Shown piece by piece: positions 42,645-51,485 of a stretch of DNA of 64,000 bases. Numbering within the stretch: position 1 is the first letter of the stretch; each line of letters opens with the position of its first letter. The stretch is from NCBI GenBank assembly GCA_963585895.1, contig CAUZXS010002491.1:102501-166500 (forward strand), given 5' to 3'. Under the pieces are notes generated by a model. It did not search any database. It saw only the letters and a program-made list of their open reading frames with translations, and was not told the origin of the DNA. A program made the position numbers and the translations under genes. The DNA is from Sepioteuthis lessoniana. Lineage: Eukaryota; Mollusca; Cephalopoda; Myopsida; Loliginidae.

Positions 42645-42686
42645 GGAAGGTCCACGAAGAGATTTTTTTTTTTAATTTATTTATTT

Positions 42687-42747
42687 TGTTCTTACATAGG
42701 TGTTATATATATGTATGTTTCAAGCTTGTTGCTTTCGTCAGGGAACA
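42687..42747 (-). ncRNA. Type I hammerhead ribozyme fold, long stem III
   Basis: Minus strand: stem I TGTTC/GAACA (5 bp, after one A-C mismatch at the core), core CTGACGA (position 7 free), stem II AAGC/GCTT directly abutting the core with loop AACAA, GAA, stem III ACATA/TATGT with a 16-nt TA-rich loop, cleavage triplet GTA. The mismatch next to the cleavage site would reduce activity. Confidence 0.6.
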
Positions 42748-42889
42748 TTTGTGGCACAAGGCTTTTTAAATGGGGTACTCAAATAGACTTGAACTTATTC
42801 CTATGCAACCTCTCCACCACAGCTAGAATGGGATGCAAAGTCAATTCGTAAATGGATCATCGCTAGTTTTCTTTCGTCTATTCTGGTCG

Positions 42890-43035
42890 TCTAAGCAAGA
42901 CTGAAGGCTGAACAGATAGCTCTTGAATTTCCGAAATGCAAAATGAAACGAAAGCAGCTTCGTTCATGAACTGAACTCGGATCACTGATTCTATTTCCTA
43001 CGACTGTAACCGTTGCAATATTTACGCCTCCCCTC
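42890..43035 (-). mobile_element. SINE-C fragment, head side
   Basis: Minus strand: GGCGTAAATATTGCAACGGT head, TAGGAAATAGAATCAG, then GAGTTCAGTTCATGAACG (eroded B box). Confidence 0.55.
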
Positions 43036-43161
43036 ACAAACTCACACTCTCACTCGTACCCATATCTATATCTATATAGTCAGGAGAATGAAATGTGAAA
43101 GTAAGAAATAATTTATTTAAAGTTTTATCCTGCTTTCCTGAACCGAACCTATCATTTTTTT

Positions 43162-43263
43162 CTTAAAGAAAAACGTTTTAATTACTATTTTTGTATATCC
43201 CTATGTATATATATATATATATATATATATACAAAAATTGTAATAAAACATTTTTCTTTAAGT
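43162..43263. repeat. Foldback around (TA)n
   Basis: CTTAAAGAAAAACGTTTTAA...TTTTTGTATA (43163-43198) is complementary to TATACAAAAATTGTAATAAA...TTTCTTTAAG (43229-43262), with the TA run at the centre. Confidence 0.75.
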
Positions 43264-43318
43264 ATATATATATATATATAATATGTTACTGGCAGAAAAC
43301 TCAGACCAGGTTAAGTTG

Positions 43319-43372
43319 TCATTATGAATTTATTTCGGTGAAGAATATTATAATCTTCGTCTCTTCAGATGA
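43319..43372 (-). ncRNA. Family F hammerhead-like fold, copy F2
   Basis: Minus strand: stem I TCAT/ATGA, core CTGAAGA (43368-43362), stem II GAAGA/TCTTC with two unpaired positions toward the core, GAA, stem III AT/AT closing a 6-nt loop, cleavage triplet ATA. The flanking AAATAAATTTATAATGAC word is shared with the other F copies. Confidence 0.6.
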
Positions 43373-43765
43373 TTTACATGCTCTTCGCCCAAATAAATTT
43401 ATAATGACAATTTAACTAGAATTGATTTTTCTTCTAATTACATTGTATATGCTCTGTATGTGAGTTTAATTGTATAAACCTGGATACGGAATATATAACA
43501 AAAGCCATATATTGAGCACTCACGTAGGTTTATATGAAATAGCTTATATATTCTATTCACACCCATTGTCTTCGGAAACCGACTGTATATTACTGATATA
43601 TATATAATTTTCTCTTCCCAAAAACAAAGAGAAAAGTATTTGCTCTGTGGATTTTATTCATATTGAGCTCTTTACTAGGAATATTTAAATTCAATAATCT
43701 ATTTTTGAATATTTCATTGATCCTGATTGGTATTATTCCCTATTCCGGATTTACTGGACTGAATA

Positions 43766-43767
<2 letters not shown>
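43373..43767. repeat. Family F flank and unassigned DNA
   Basis: 43635-43765 (TGAGCTCTTTACTAGGAATA, TTTAAATTCAATAATC, ACTGGACTGAATAATC) matches the F flank at 53.72-53.84 kb. The remainder is unassigned. Confidence 0.6.
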
Positions 43768-43805
<38 letters not shown>

Positions 43806-43806
43806 G
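43768..43806. repeat. (TATC)n microsatellite
   Basis: About ten units. Confidence 0.95.
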
Positions 43807-43889
43807 CAATCGCCATGTATATCAATTTATGAGGTGTCGCTTGAATTTAACTTCGCTAGAAAGTCATGAACCCATATTTTCTTCTTCGA

Positions 43890-44052
43890 GCAAGCTATGG
43901 GTAAGTTTTAATGCATACTGTGTTCTTTTAATTTGGTTTCGCAACTATTTTTGAAGAACGAAAACTCAGAATTCAAACTAATTTTAAACCCGACAAAAAC
44001 TGACCTTGTGTCTCAACATGTCCTTAGCGGAAGGGGCCTGTAAATACATAAT
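43890..44052 (+). mobile_element. SINE-C fragment, 3' half
   Basis: Plus strand: TATGGGTAAGTTTTAATG, AACTCAGAATTCAAACTAAT, CTGACCTTGTGTCTC, GCGGAAGGGGCCTGTAAATA. Confidence 0.65.
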
Positions 44053-44271
44053 TACGAAACTAGAGCCTGTGAGCAAATTATTTTATAAAATGATGATACC
44101 TCAATGTTTAGACAACCATCTAGACATCTAGACGTGTCCGTCTCAATTTAAAAAGAATATAATAATCTCAATATTTTTGAACAACAGTTTCAGCGAAATA
44201 CTGGACAAGTGCAACACCTTTCATCCTCACCAGACTTAAGCCTGAGACACTTGCTTGTTTCCTAAACTGAA

Positions 44272-44274
<3 letters not shown>

Positions 44275-44330
<56 letters not shown>
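44275..44330. repeat. (TA)n-(TG)n microsatellite
   Basis: TA run then short TG. Confidence 0.95.
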
Positions 44331-44332
<2 letters not shown>

Positions 44333-44723
44333 ACTAATCTAATATTTACCAGTATTCACGGTACCAGAAAAAAACAAAAAAACCCTGGCCAGGAACAAGA
44401 GATAAAAATATCTCGAATCACGGTCCAGAGGAAAAAGAAAAAAGTTTTTGGTGGTAAAAAAGAAAGAAAAGACCAACCTCTTCCGACTCCTTGAAAAAAA
44501 TCAAGGGGTACTTAGTCAGTGGCCAAAAGAAAACCAAAAAACCCTCCGCGAATGCTGCAATGGTACAATTACTAAAGTGCTCAACATAAAACAATGGAGT
44601 CAATTATAGAATTAACTTAAATCGCTAGTCGAAAATTTTCTACTAAAGTTTCACCTAAACGGATCATCAGGAAGTTTACCCTCGACTATTCTAAGGAGAA
44701 ATTGCTTTGCTTTATTCACCAAA
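44331..44723. other. Unassigned spacer
   Basis: 44634-44665 shares the GTTTC(A/G)CCTAAA(A)CGG word with the loop of the foldback at 40.15 kb, suggesting a common family. Confidence 0.45.
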
Positions 44724-44861
44724 AACCCCCACCTATCCTAGAATTTGCATTAAAAAAAACTAACTTTATTTTATGCTAACTTTATTTTATTTTAATTATT
44801 TTTTTATTTATTTATTTTTTTAAATTTTTTTTTAATGCAAATTCTAGGATAGGTGGGGGTT
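44724..44861. repeat. Perfect 36-bp foldback
   Basis: AACCCCCACCTATCCTAGAA... (44724-44759) and its exact complement (44826-44861, ...TTCTAGGATAGGTGGGGGTT) enclose a 66-nt T-rich loop. Confidence 0.9.
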
Positions 44862-44862
44862 A

Positions 44863-44871
<9 letters not shown>

Positions 44872-44903
<32 letters not shown>
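44872..44903. repeat. (TA)n microsatellite
   Basis: TA run at the tail side of SINE-C copy 5. Confidence 0.95.
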
Positions 44904-44906
<3 letters not shown>

Positions 44907-45078
44907 CTTAACCCCTCCGCTTGAATAGGATGTGACACAAGGTCAGTATTAAGCACTCCTTCTTCTTGAACTCTTGCCCGACTGAGGTTAAAGAGAATCG
45001 TCTGCCCTACTATTTACTATTAGCTGGAGGGAAAAATAATTCGATTTGTACCTTTCCCAAGGGTATTAGCTAAGCAGT
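44904..45078 (-). mobile_element. SINE-C copy 5, 3' part (interrupted)
   Basis: From ATTTACTTAACCCCTCCGCT to CCTTTCCCAAGGGTATTAG. The LINE at 45079 splits it; the head continues at 45634. Confidence 0.85.
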
Positions 45079-45633
45079 ATCTCATCAACCGAGAAAGACC
45101 ACGACACACGACAAGCAAAGGCATGGATAGTTATCGATAGTCTATCGGTCATATGTAAGTCAGTCCTGACCGATAAAATAAAACGCAGTTTCTTCCAAGC
45201 TGCGGTTGTGTCGATACTGCTATATGGATGCACTTCATGAACGCTAACTAAATGTATTGAGAAAAGCTTGACGGCAACTACACAAGAAAGCTTCAGGCAA
45301 TATTAAACAAGTCCTGGAGTAGGCACCCCACAAAGTAACAGCTGTACGGCCACCGGCCACCCATCTCGAAAACTATCAAAATTAGACGAACCAAACATGC
45401 GGAACACTGCTGGAGAAGTAGAGATGAGCTCAGAAGTGATGTACTCCTGTGGACCCCTTCACATGGACGACCTGGTTCGAACTAAATACAGCAGCTCTGT
45501 GTCGATACGGGATGTAGCCCTGAGGACCTGCCGGAAGCAATGGACGATAGGGGTGGCGAGAGAGGGTCAGGGATCTCCGTGATGATAGTGTGACTTGATG
45601 ATGATGATGATGATGATGATGAATTGCCGTTTG
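45079..45633 (+). pseudogene. RTE-like LINE 3' end (copy i), inserted in SINE-C
   Basis: Plus strand: QYLINRERPRHTTSKGMDSY-like start, then CGGTTGTGTCGATACTGCTA (AVVSILLYGC) through HPTKxQLYGHRPP, HxAEHCWRSRDELRSDVLLW, to PEDLPEAMDDRGG, ending in (GAT)n. Many frameshifts. HPTK subfamily. Confidence 0.8.
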
Positions 45634-45721
45634 TGAAATTTAACAGTCTCATCGAGGATTTGAACTCGGGTAGACGTGTTCATATCCGAAGACAGTAACC
45701 ATTACGCAACGGACGCCTCCA
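45634..45721 (-). mobile_element. SINE-C copy 5, head part
   Basis: TTTGTGAAATTTAACAGTCT, GAGGATTTGAACTCGGG (B box complement), ACAGTAACCATTACGCAACG (A box complement), GGACGCC end. Confidence 0.85.
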
Positions 45722-46164
45722 CATCTCAAGTGTAAATAGTCAAGGTAGCAAAAAAGTAATGATAAAGAAAAAAAAATGAAAATAAATAAATGAATAAACA
45801 AGAAGGCGCAGATTCATACAATATTAAAAGAGAAGTTTTTTTTATCGTGCTTTGACCAAGGGAAAATTCGCTGGAGCGAATTTCAATTCCAAGATATCTT
45901 TTCATTCTTTATTCTTTCTAGATGAAAACATCTTAAGTTTTGATAGTTTCAGATGGTTCATCTGAAAAAAAAAAAACACCAAAAAGATTTCGGCACTTTT
46001 ATAGAAAATTCTGATTATTTCTACGGTAAGTTAGACAAATTGTACAGAAATATTGTTCTTACATTCACCATCCAGATAAGACTTAGTTTAAGTCATTCTT
46101 TTTCCTTTTCGTTTTTTTAAATTTTTTTTTTACTGAACATAAATTACTGTTATCATTGGATTTA

Positions 46165-46165
<1 letters not shown>
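45722..46165. other. Unassigned spacer
   Basis: Nothing recognised. Confidence 0.5.

Positions 46166-46205
<40 letters not shown>
46166..46205. repeat. (CA)n-(TA)n microsatellite
   Basis: CA then TA; a further CA run lies at 46360-46378. Confidence 0.95.
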
Positions 46206-46209
<4 letters not shown>

Positions 46210-47193
46210 ATTAAAATTCCATATATTAAATTTCATACATTCAAGTCCCCAAAATTTATATGATCGTTTGTTTCATTTTTATATTTATTTATTTTTATTT
46301 CATATCACCAGTGATCATTGAAATGGATAACTATATCAGCCACAATATAGATATGTTAACACACACACACACACACACTAGGCCCCAAATTATATTATCA
46401 TTATCTTCGTTTTCATTTTTTATTTCTTTTTTTCAGAACATCAATATCTGACGTCATAAAATTGCATATATTTAGGTCCCCTAAATTATATACCAACAAT
46501 CAGCCGTAAGTCTACATTTTCAAAATGTGTGAAAAGAGAGGTAAGCTAAATCGATATGGAGGATTACCAATTTAAAGATGCAATTATTGAATGTAAGAAT
46601 TCTTCAATAAAGAATGAAGTAAATAAATGAAAATTATTTCTATCTGAATGGGGAATTTAAGAAGTACAGTTGTATATATTTTTTGTAATTTTTTTTCTTT
46701 TTTCTTTTGGAGGGATGGGTTCGTTCATTACCGCAGATATTTTCTTTATTAAACTGATCTTTATTAACATCGACTCTTAAAAACGTGATGTTTAGTAAAA
46801 TATTAAACCCTAAAAATTACAGGGTAATTCTATGCACATATATTAGTCACGTGATAACCGTCTAGACATAGAAAGAGGGTTTTGCAATTGAAATAATTGC
46901 ATCATACGCTAACCTCATTCAAGTATCCTATCCTTTGCGCTGTGACTGCTTAGTCATTTTCAAAGAACAGACGTGTGTTCATGTTTTTAGATTTATTTCT
47001 TCAGGTAATCTTTCTTTTTTTGTGGATTTTTGGATGGTGTGGTTTTTTCTCAAGACAATCTCCGTAGACTAGAAGAAATGATGGCTAGCATTATAGTAGA
47101 GGTTTAAATATGTTGACGCCTTCAAACAAAAATGATAGAACGGCTAGGAACTTGAATCTAAATTAAAGAAAATTGCTTTAAAGTTGTAAAGTA
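46206..47193. other. About 1 kb AT-rich, no gene seen
   Basis: No open frame longer than 63 codons and no recognised repeat, apart from CA at 46360-46378. Confidence 0.55.
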
Positions 47194-47211
47194 AATCATA
47201 TATATATATAT

Positions 47212-47263
<52 letters not shown>
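47194..47263. repeat. (TA)n microsatellite
   Basis: TA runs with one ACATACA interruption, abutting the SINE-D 5' end. Confidence 0.95.
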
Positions 47264-47572
47264 TCCCCTACCCCCGTAGGGTTGAGTTCTCTAGCGAAGA
47301 AGTATTCGTGTTGCCATTAGCGCCTTTGCAAGTCTCTTCGTATTTGAATTGAGATCTCGGCGGCCGTTTGAACGGATGTATGTAAACAATACTAATTGTA
47401 ATTCATAACCGTTTAAAAATGTATTTCGTAGCTAATTTCTCCTTGTAGCTAAATGGTTAGAAGCTTGGCTTGGTGTTTCAGTCAACCGGGTTTCGATCCC
47501 AGCTACGGGGAGATACTGTCTAGCCACACTGATGAGTTCTGATAGAACGAAACAGATCTGTCTGTGGATGAC
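47264..47572 (+). mobile_element. SINE-D copy 1: best full-length copy
   Basis: Order: 5' module (CCCCCGTAGGGTTGAGTTCT ... GTATGTAAACAATACTAATTG ... CCGTTTAAAAATG, 47264-47437); tRNA-like unit (47438-47516) with A box TAGCTAAATGG (47446-47456) and B box GGGTTTCGATCCC (47488-47500), whose ends pair (CTCC with GGAG); hammerhead (47524-47567); GATGAC; then a (TA)n tail. The promoter-like unit lies about 180 bp inside the repeat rather than at its 5' edge, unlike ordinary tRNA SINEs. No coding capacity. Confidence 0.85.
47524..47567 (+). ncRNA. Type I hammerhead ribozyme in SINE-D copy 1
   Basis: Stem I CCACA (47524-47528) with TGTGG (47563-47567). Core CTGATGA (47529-47535). Stem II GTTC/GAAC with loop TGATA (47536-47548). 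GAA (47549-47551). Stem III ACAG/CTGT (47552-47561). The cleavage triplet is GTC, so cleavage is predicted between 47562 and 47563. Stem II begins with the canonical G-C pair and there is no bulge. Every conserved base of the hammerhead core is present. Confidence 0.92.
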
Positions 47573-47737
47573 AATAGATATATATATGTATATATATATA
47601 TATGAAAATTTATGAATGTGACAAGGCTTTAAGAGAAAGATTTTATTTATGCTTGTATTATTTACCAACATTCAACATCTCGTGGATTTTTTCTTTAACA
47701 TAAAACCTTTTTCTGTGGAGGTTTAAATATATGAGGG

Positions 47738-47973
47738 GGGTGTCCTCATGGCGTAATGGTTAAAGCGATCGACTGCAGAATCGTAGTAAGCGAGTTCGAA
47801 CTCCAATCGCGCTATTACGTTCACTTTCGGGTAAATACCCTTGGGAAAGGTATGAACCCCCTTACCCTCCCAGTTAAATAGTACCACAACTGTTCTTCTC
47901 GGAGAATGGCTTTGGCATTAAATAACCGACAAAGGTTGAAATGCCATTAAACACAGAAACCAAACCAAACCTT
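47738..47973 (+). mobile_element. SINE-B copy 6, full length
   Basis: A box TGGCGTAATGG (47749-47759), B box GAGTTCGAACTCC (47792-47804), central AATACCCTTGGGAAAGGTAT, 3' module GGCATTAAATAACCGACAAA, tail AAACCAAACCAAACC. This is the reference copy for SINE-B. Confidence 0.95.
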
Positions 47974-48077
47974 AAATATATGATGGTGTTTTTTTTCTGA
48001 ATCCAATTTGAATTGAATTTTTGTTAGGTAAATTACACAATAAAATGAGAAGCACATTGAACATTCTTTTCTGTTCT

Positions 48078-48100
48078 CTCTCTCTCTCTCTCTCTCTCTC
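48078..48100. repeat. (TC)n microsatellite
   Basis: TC run. Confidence 0.95.
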
Positions 48101-48102
48101 CC

Positions 48103-48184
48103 TTGAATGTAGTTGAAATAACACACACACACACACACATATATATATGTGTGTGTGTGTGTGTGTTATTTCAACTACATTCAA
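48103..48184. repeat. Perfect 82-bp palindrome centred on CA/TA/TG
   Basis: TTGAATGTAGTTGAAATAA, (CA)9, TATATATA, (TG)9, then the exact complement TTATTTCAACTACATTCAA. No mismatch. Confidence 0.95.
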
Positions 48185-48268
48185 TCTTCAAACTATTTTT
48201 AATGCCAATAGTATATATATATATATATATATATATAAGCTATTGACATTAAAAATAGTTTGAAGATT
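48183..48268. repeat. Second foldback, centred on (TA)n
   Basis: AATCTTCAAACTATTTTTAA and its complement TTAAAAATAGTTTGAAGATT enclose CAATAG/CTATTG and a TA run. It is followed at 48269-48285 by a further copy of the outer arm of the first palindrome (ATGTTGTTGAAATAA). Confidence 0.9.
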
Positions 48269-48334
48269 AAATGTTGTTGAAATAAAAGTTAGCAAAACTA
48301 TAGCTACATTCTACTTTTGACTCTCATCATGTAA

Positions 48335-48600
48335 TTTCCTAAGTCCTCCGCACGAGCGGGATGCGACACAAGGTCGGTTTTATTTTTAATCGTAGCGTTA
48401 CAGGTTTTAATTTTTTTCCTTTTCTCGACTGATCACCAAACCAAGGTTAAGGAATTAGTCTGAACGACTATATACTCAAAAGTTGTTAGGGAAATAGCTG
48501 GATTCATAACTTTTCCCAAAGGTATTTGCGTTACTTGAAATGTAAACAGCCTCGTCTAGAATTTGAACTCGGTACGCCGTCTACATTTTCACGATACATC
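48335..48600 (-). mobile_element. SINE-C copy 6
   Basis: CCTAAGTCCTCCGCACGAGC, ATAACTTTTCCCAAAGGTAT, GTCTAGAATTTGAACTCGG (B box complement); the A-box end is degraded. Confidence 0.8.
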
Positions 48601-48682
48601 ACTGTCTGTATATGTAGTTTTAATCGTTTTGTTTTTATTACTCTTCTCTTTTGGCTTTATTGCAGTGTCGTAATTGTTAGAA

Positions 48683-48870
48683 GGTTGGTTCGATAAAATT
48701 GTCCTAAAGAAAGCAACACAACAGCTTTATTTTAAAACTTTTATTGAAAAAATCAATTCAGGTAATTTGATTATGTAGTAGAGCTGACAAATATTTAATG
48801 TAGCTGCCTTCAGCCTCAATCACCGCCTCGATACGGATCCGGAACTGGGAGCATGCCTTTACCTACAGTT
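48683..48870 (-). mobile_element. DD37D-type mariner, one end only
   Basis: From the terminal repeat (TTCGATAAAATTGTC) to the C-terminal transposase region, matching the first ~185 bp of the element at 48944 and in the same orientation. It breaks off after GGAGCATGCC. Confidence 0.8.
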
Positions 48871-48943
48871 ATATAGCATCAAGTATTTCTATCGAATCCG
48901 AATAATTTTCAAACATTGATCTAATCCACAGATCGGGCACTTA

Positions 48944-49861
48944 CAGGGTGAAACGATAAAATTGTCGTCCTAGAGAAAACAACACAACAGCTTTATTTTA
49001 AAACTTTTATTGAAAAAGTCAATTCAAGTAACTTGATTATGTAGTAGAGCTGACTTCTATTCAATGTAGCCGCCTTCAGCCGCCTTTAGCCTCAATCACC
49101 GCCTCGATACGGTTCCGGAACTTGGAGCATGCCTTTTCCACAAGCGCCGGCGGGAACTCGGCAAATACACGGTGGATGGCGGCGATCAGGCTGGCTTTGG
49201 TGTTGTGGGAGGTCATATTGGTGATTTTCTCGACGTATGACCAAACGAAGTAGTCCAGCGGTTTCAGGTCGGCGGAAGAGGGGGGCCATGAGAGAAGGGT
49301 ACAAAGTCGTAGCACTACTTCTGAAGCCAAGCCTGGGTCCCTTTGGACTCGTGGGCCAGCGCCGAGTCCTGCCGCCACACCCAGGGTCTGCCACCGGCCA
49401 CCCGATTGCACCAGGGGATCACCACACTCTTCAGCACATCCAGGTACACTTTGGTGTTGACTTTCAAGCCGACTTTGAAGATGTGAGGTGGAATGATGTG
49501 GCCTTCACTTGAAACCACACCAAAGACCATAGCCGTAGCCAGAAACTTTGTTTTCATCACCCTGGGCACGTTCCTGTTATCTGTGGCAATCCAGATTTGC
49601 ATTTTGAGGGTGCTGGCAATGGCCCTGTTTTCATAACTTGGATCGGTAGAGAGCATGAGTTGTACAGCGGCGCATCTCCGATTTCGCTCGTTGAACATTG
49701 TGTCACTTCCAGACATGATAGAAGACTCCTATCGCTTTGGGGATTTGTACAAAATTGGTCTACAATAAAAAAAAAAAAAAAAAAAAAAAGAAAACCGGTT
49801 TTCATTAAGCGGAAATGAAATCATGTCGTCTTTTCTAGAGCGACAATTTTATCGTTCCCTG
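48944..49861 (-). mobile_element. mariner-like element, DD37D type, deleted
   Basis: Terminal inverted repeats CAGGGTGAAACGATAAAATT and (complement of right end) CAGGGAACGATAAAATTGTC are flanked by TA at 48942-48943 and 49862-49863. At 918 bp it has lost internal sequence. A poly(A) run of about 24 lies at 49766-49789. It contains a broken transposase on the minus strand. Confidence 0.9.
49076..49716 (-). pseudogene. DD37D-type mariner transposase relic
   Basis: The minus frame from 49716 gives MSGSDTMFNERNRRC and then jumps by deletion to ATDNRNVPRVMKTKFLATAM and on to GRPWVWRQDSALAHESKGTQ. A stop (TAG at about 49320) and a 1-base frameshift follow. The next frame reads WPPSSADLKPLDYFVWSYVE and ends KFRNRIEAVIEAKGG. 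From the D of QDSA to the D of PLDYF I count about 37 residues after allowing for the shift, as in maT-type DD37D elements. The first catalytic D is not identifiable. Confidence 0.8.
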
Positions 49862-49863
49862 TA

Positions 49864-50102
49864 CATCGTCATAATTTTCTTATATAAGAGTTATTTTTTA
49901 AAGCAATGTAACAAGATTTTATCATTTCCAGAAAAGCGTATCTGAACTGACTTCACGCCACCATCGAAGGAGTTGAATTAAAAACTATGCAAGAGCGGAT
50001 ACTTTCAGGAACCATGAGAAAATTTGAATATCATCTTCAGCGAGTTGGATTAGATTTGTTTAATAACGATTAATAGAAATAAGTTTGCATATATCGATCG
50101 TC
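49864..50102. other. Unassigned spacer
   Basis: Nothing recognised. Confidence 0.5.
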
Positions 50103-50107
50103 TCAGT

Positions 50108-50163
50108 CAGTCCACTCAGCTAGGGTTCTAGAATACACCGACTGCATCTCTGGAGAGGAGTAA
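50108..50163 (+). repeat. Repeat E head fragment
   Basis: CCACTCAGCTAGGGTTCTAG...ACCGACTGCATCTCTGGAGA: first ~55 bp of the E head only, cut by SINE-A copy 4. Confidence 0.7.
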
Positions 50164-50165
50164 GT

Positions 50166-50400
50166 AAAGTAAAGTAAGCGACCTTAGTCGATGGTGACCC
50201 GAAGGCTCCCTTTTCTATAGCTACTTCACCAAAGTGAAAGTGAGGGTGCTACTCTTTTCCTGGATTGCTCCACTTTACCCTTGATGCTTACCTTATAATG
50301 ATGAGCGTTAAGCAAGGTGGCATCAAGAACCATCTTTTGAATCTTTGGTGTGACTAGACCTAGGATTGAATCCCGACCTCCTGGACCATTGCCGAATCGA
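50166..50400 (-). mobile_element. SINE-A copy 4
   Basis: AAGTAAGCGACCTTAGTCGA tail side, GGATTGCTCCACTTTACCCT body, AGGATTGAATCCCGACC (B box complement); the A-box end is lost. Here the tail is (AGTAA)n rather than (TA)n. Confidence 0.85.
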
Positions 50401-51485
50401 TGCAGTGGAGAACGCAGAGAGGTAAAAGAAAGATGAGGTCCTGAGGAAGGTGGGGACAGGGTCAACGTAGAAGAAATGACTTAGTCTATACTTGTCCTTT
50501 TTGCCTCGCTGTGCTAGTTCTCTCTATCTAAATCAGTTGGCGCATTTCCTACTCTGTCTCTCTCTTTTCGGTGATTACTATGAAGGGGTAGTAGCAGATT
50601 AACTTTCGTATTAAGCGAACCAACAGACGGTATTTTGTGTTTATCACTGCGAGGTTACTGCAGCGTCAGACTGAAACCTGTCAGTGCTACATGCATAGAC
50701 TATCTGGGGCCGTAGTGTTACATTTTCTCACATTGATCTTTAATTGAAAAAAAAGATCTTTGCAATGAACATATGTACTATTGCTGGGTATCACCCACCT
50801 TTTCCCACACAATGAAATAGTCAATCTGCCATATATAGCAGTAGCTACTAATACCAGGGCAGACTAGAAGGTGAAAAGCAGCTTCTTTTAGGAATAGTAT
50901 TAGAGCCTTGGAGACTGGAGATCGCACTAGATCACCTTACTTGCTACCGTAATGTCGGAAGCCCATACTAACGTTGGACTATATCTTTATTCTGTATTCA
51001 CTAATCCTATGTTCTTGTCTACAAATAGTCTCTCTATAGTATATACTTTTTCCTTAGAATATATCTCTATTTCCTCTCATATCGTGGTTGGTCTTTTATT
51101 TAATATTACAAGGGTTCACTAACCAGAACGCAACAACTATTAATACAATATCTATATATAGATCAAATTCTGCAAAGTAGTCTCTAAATTGCCCTCTTGA
51201 ATTCTTTTTCCTAACACTCTTTCTGAAACCATCAAATTTAATCTTAATGTTTTTACGCTATTCTGTTTTTGATCTGATTAGGCAATTTATTTCGAAGCCA
51301 TATGTCTAAAAATATTCAAATTTTTAGACTTAGTTTTAAAAATCTGCCTTGACAGTAAATTACCAGTACAAGGAGAAATACTGAAAAAAATATCAACCAT
51401 AATCAGAAAATTCATTGATCATTTCGGTTAGATCATGTCATTCTTCTTTCTAGTTATGTAGTTCATCTTTATATCTCTTGTTATT
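50401..51485. other. About 1.1 kb without a recognised feature
   Basis: No repeat family or convincing ORF. This is one of the least repetitive stretches of the window. Confidence 0.5.

Noticed and set aside
42321..42851. 176-codon plus-strand ORF
   Set aside because: Most of it is (CA)n and (TA)n translated as TH and YI repeats; the ends are unrelated flanks.
47438..47516. A functional tRNA gene
   Set aside because: A and B boxes are present, but the arms do not give a regular cloverleaf and the unit is embedded in a dispersed repeat.
49237..49512. Plus-strand 91-codon ORF
   Set aside because: Antisense shadow of the DD37D-type transposase remnant.
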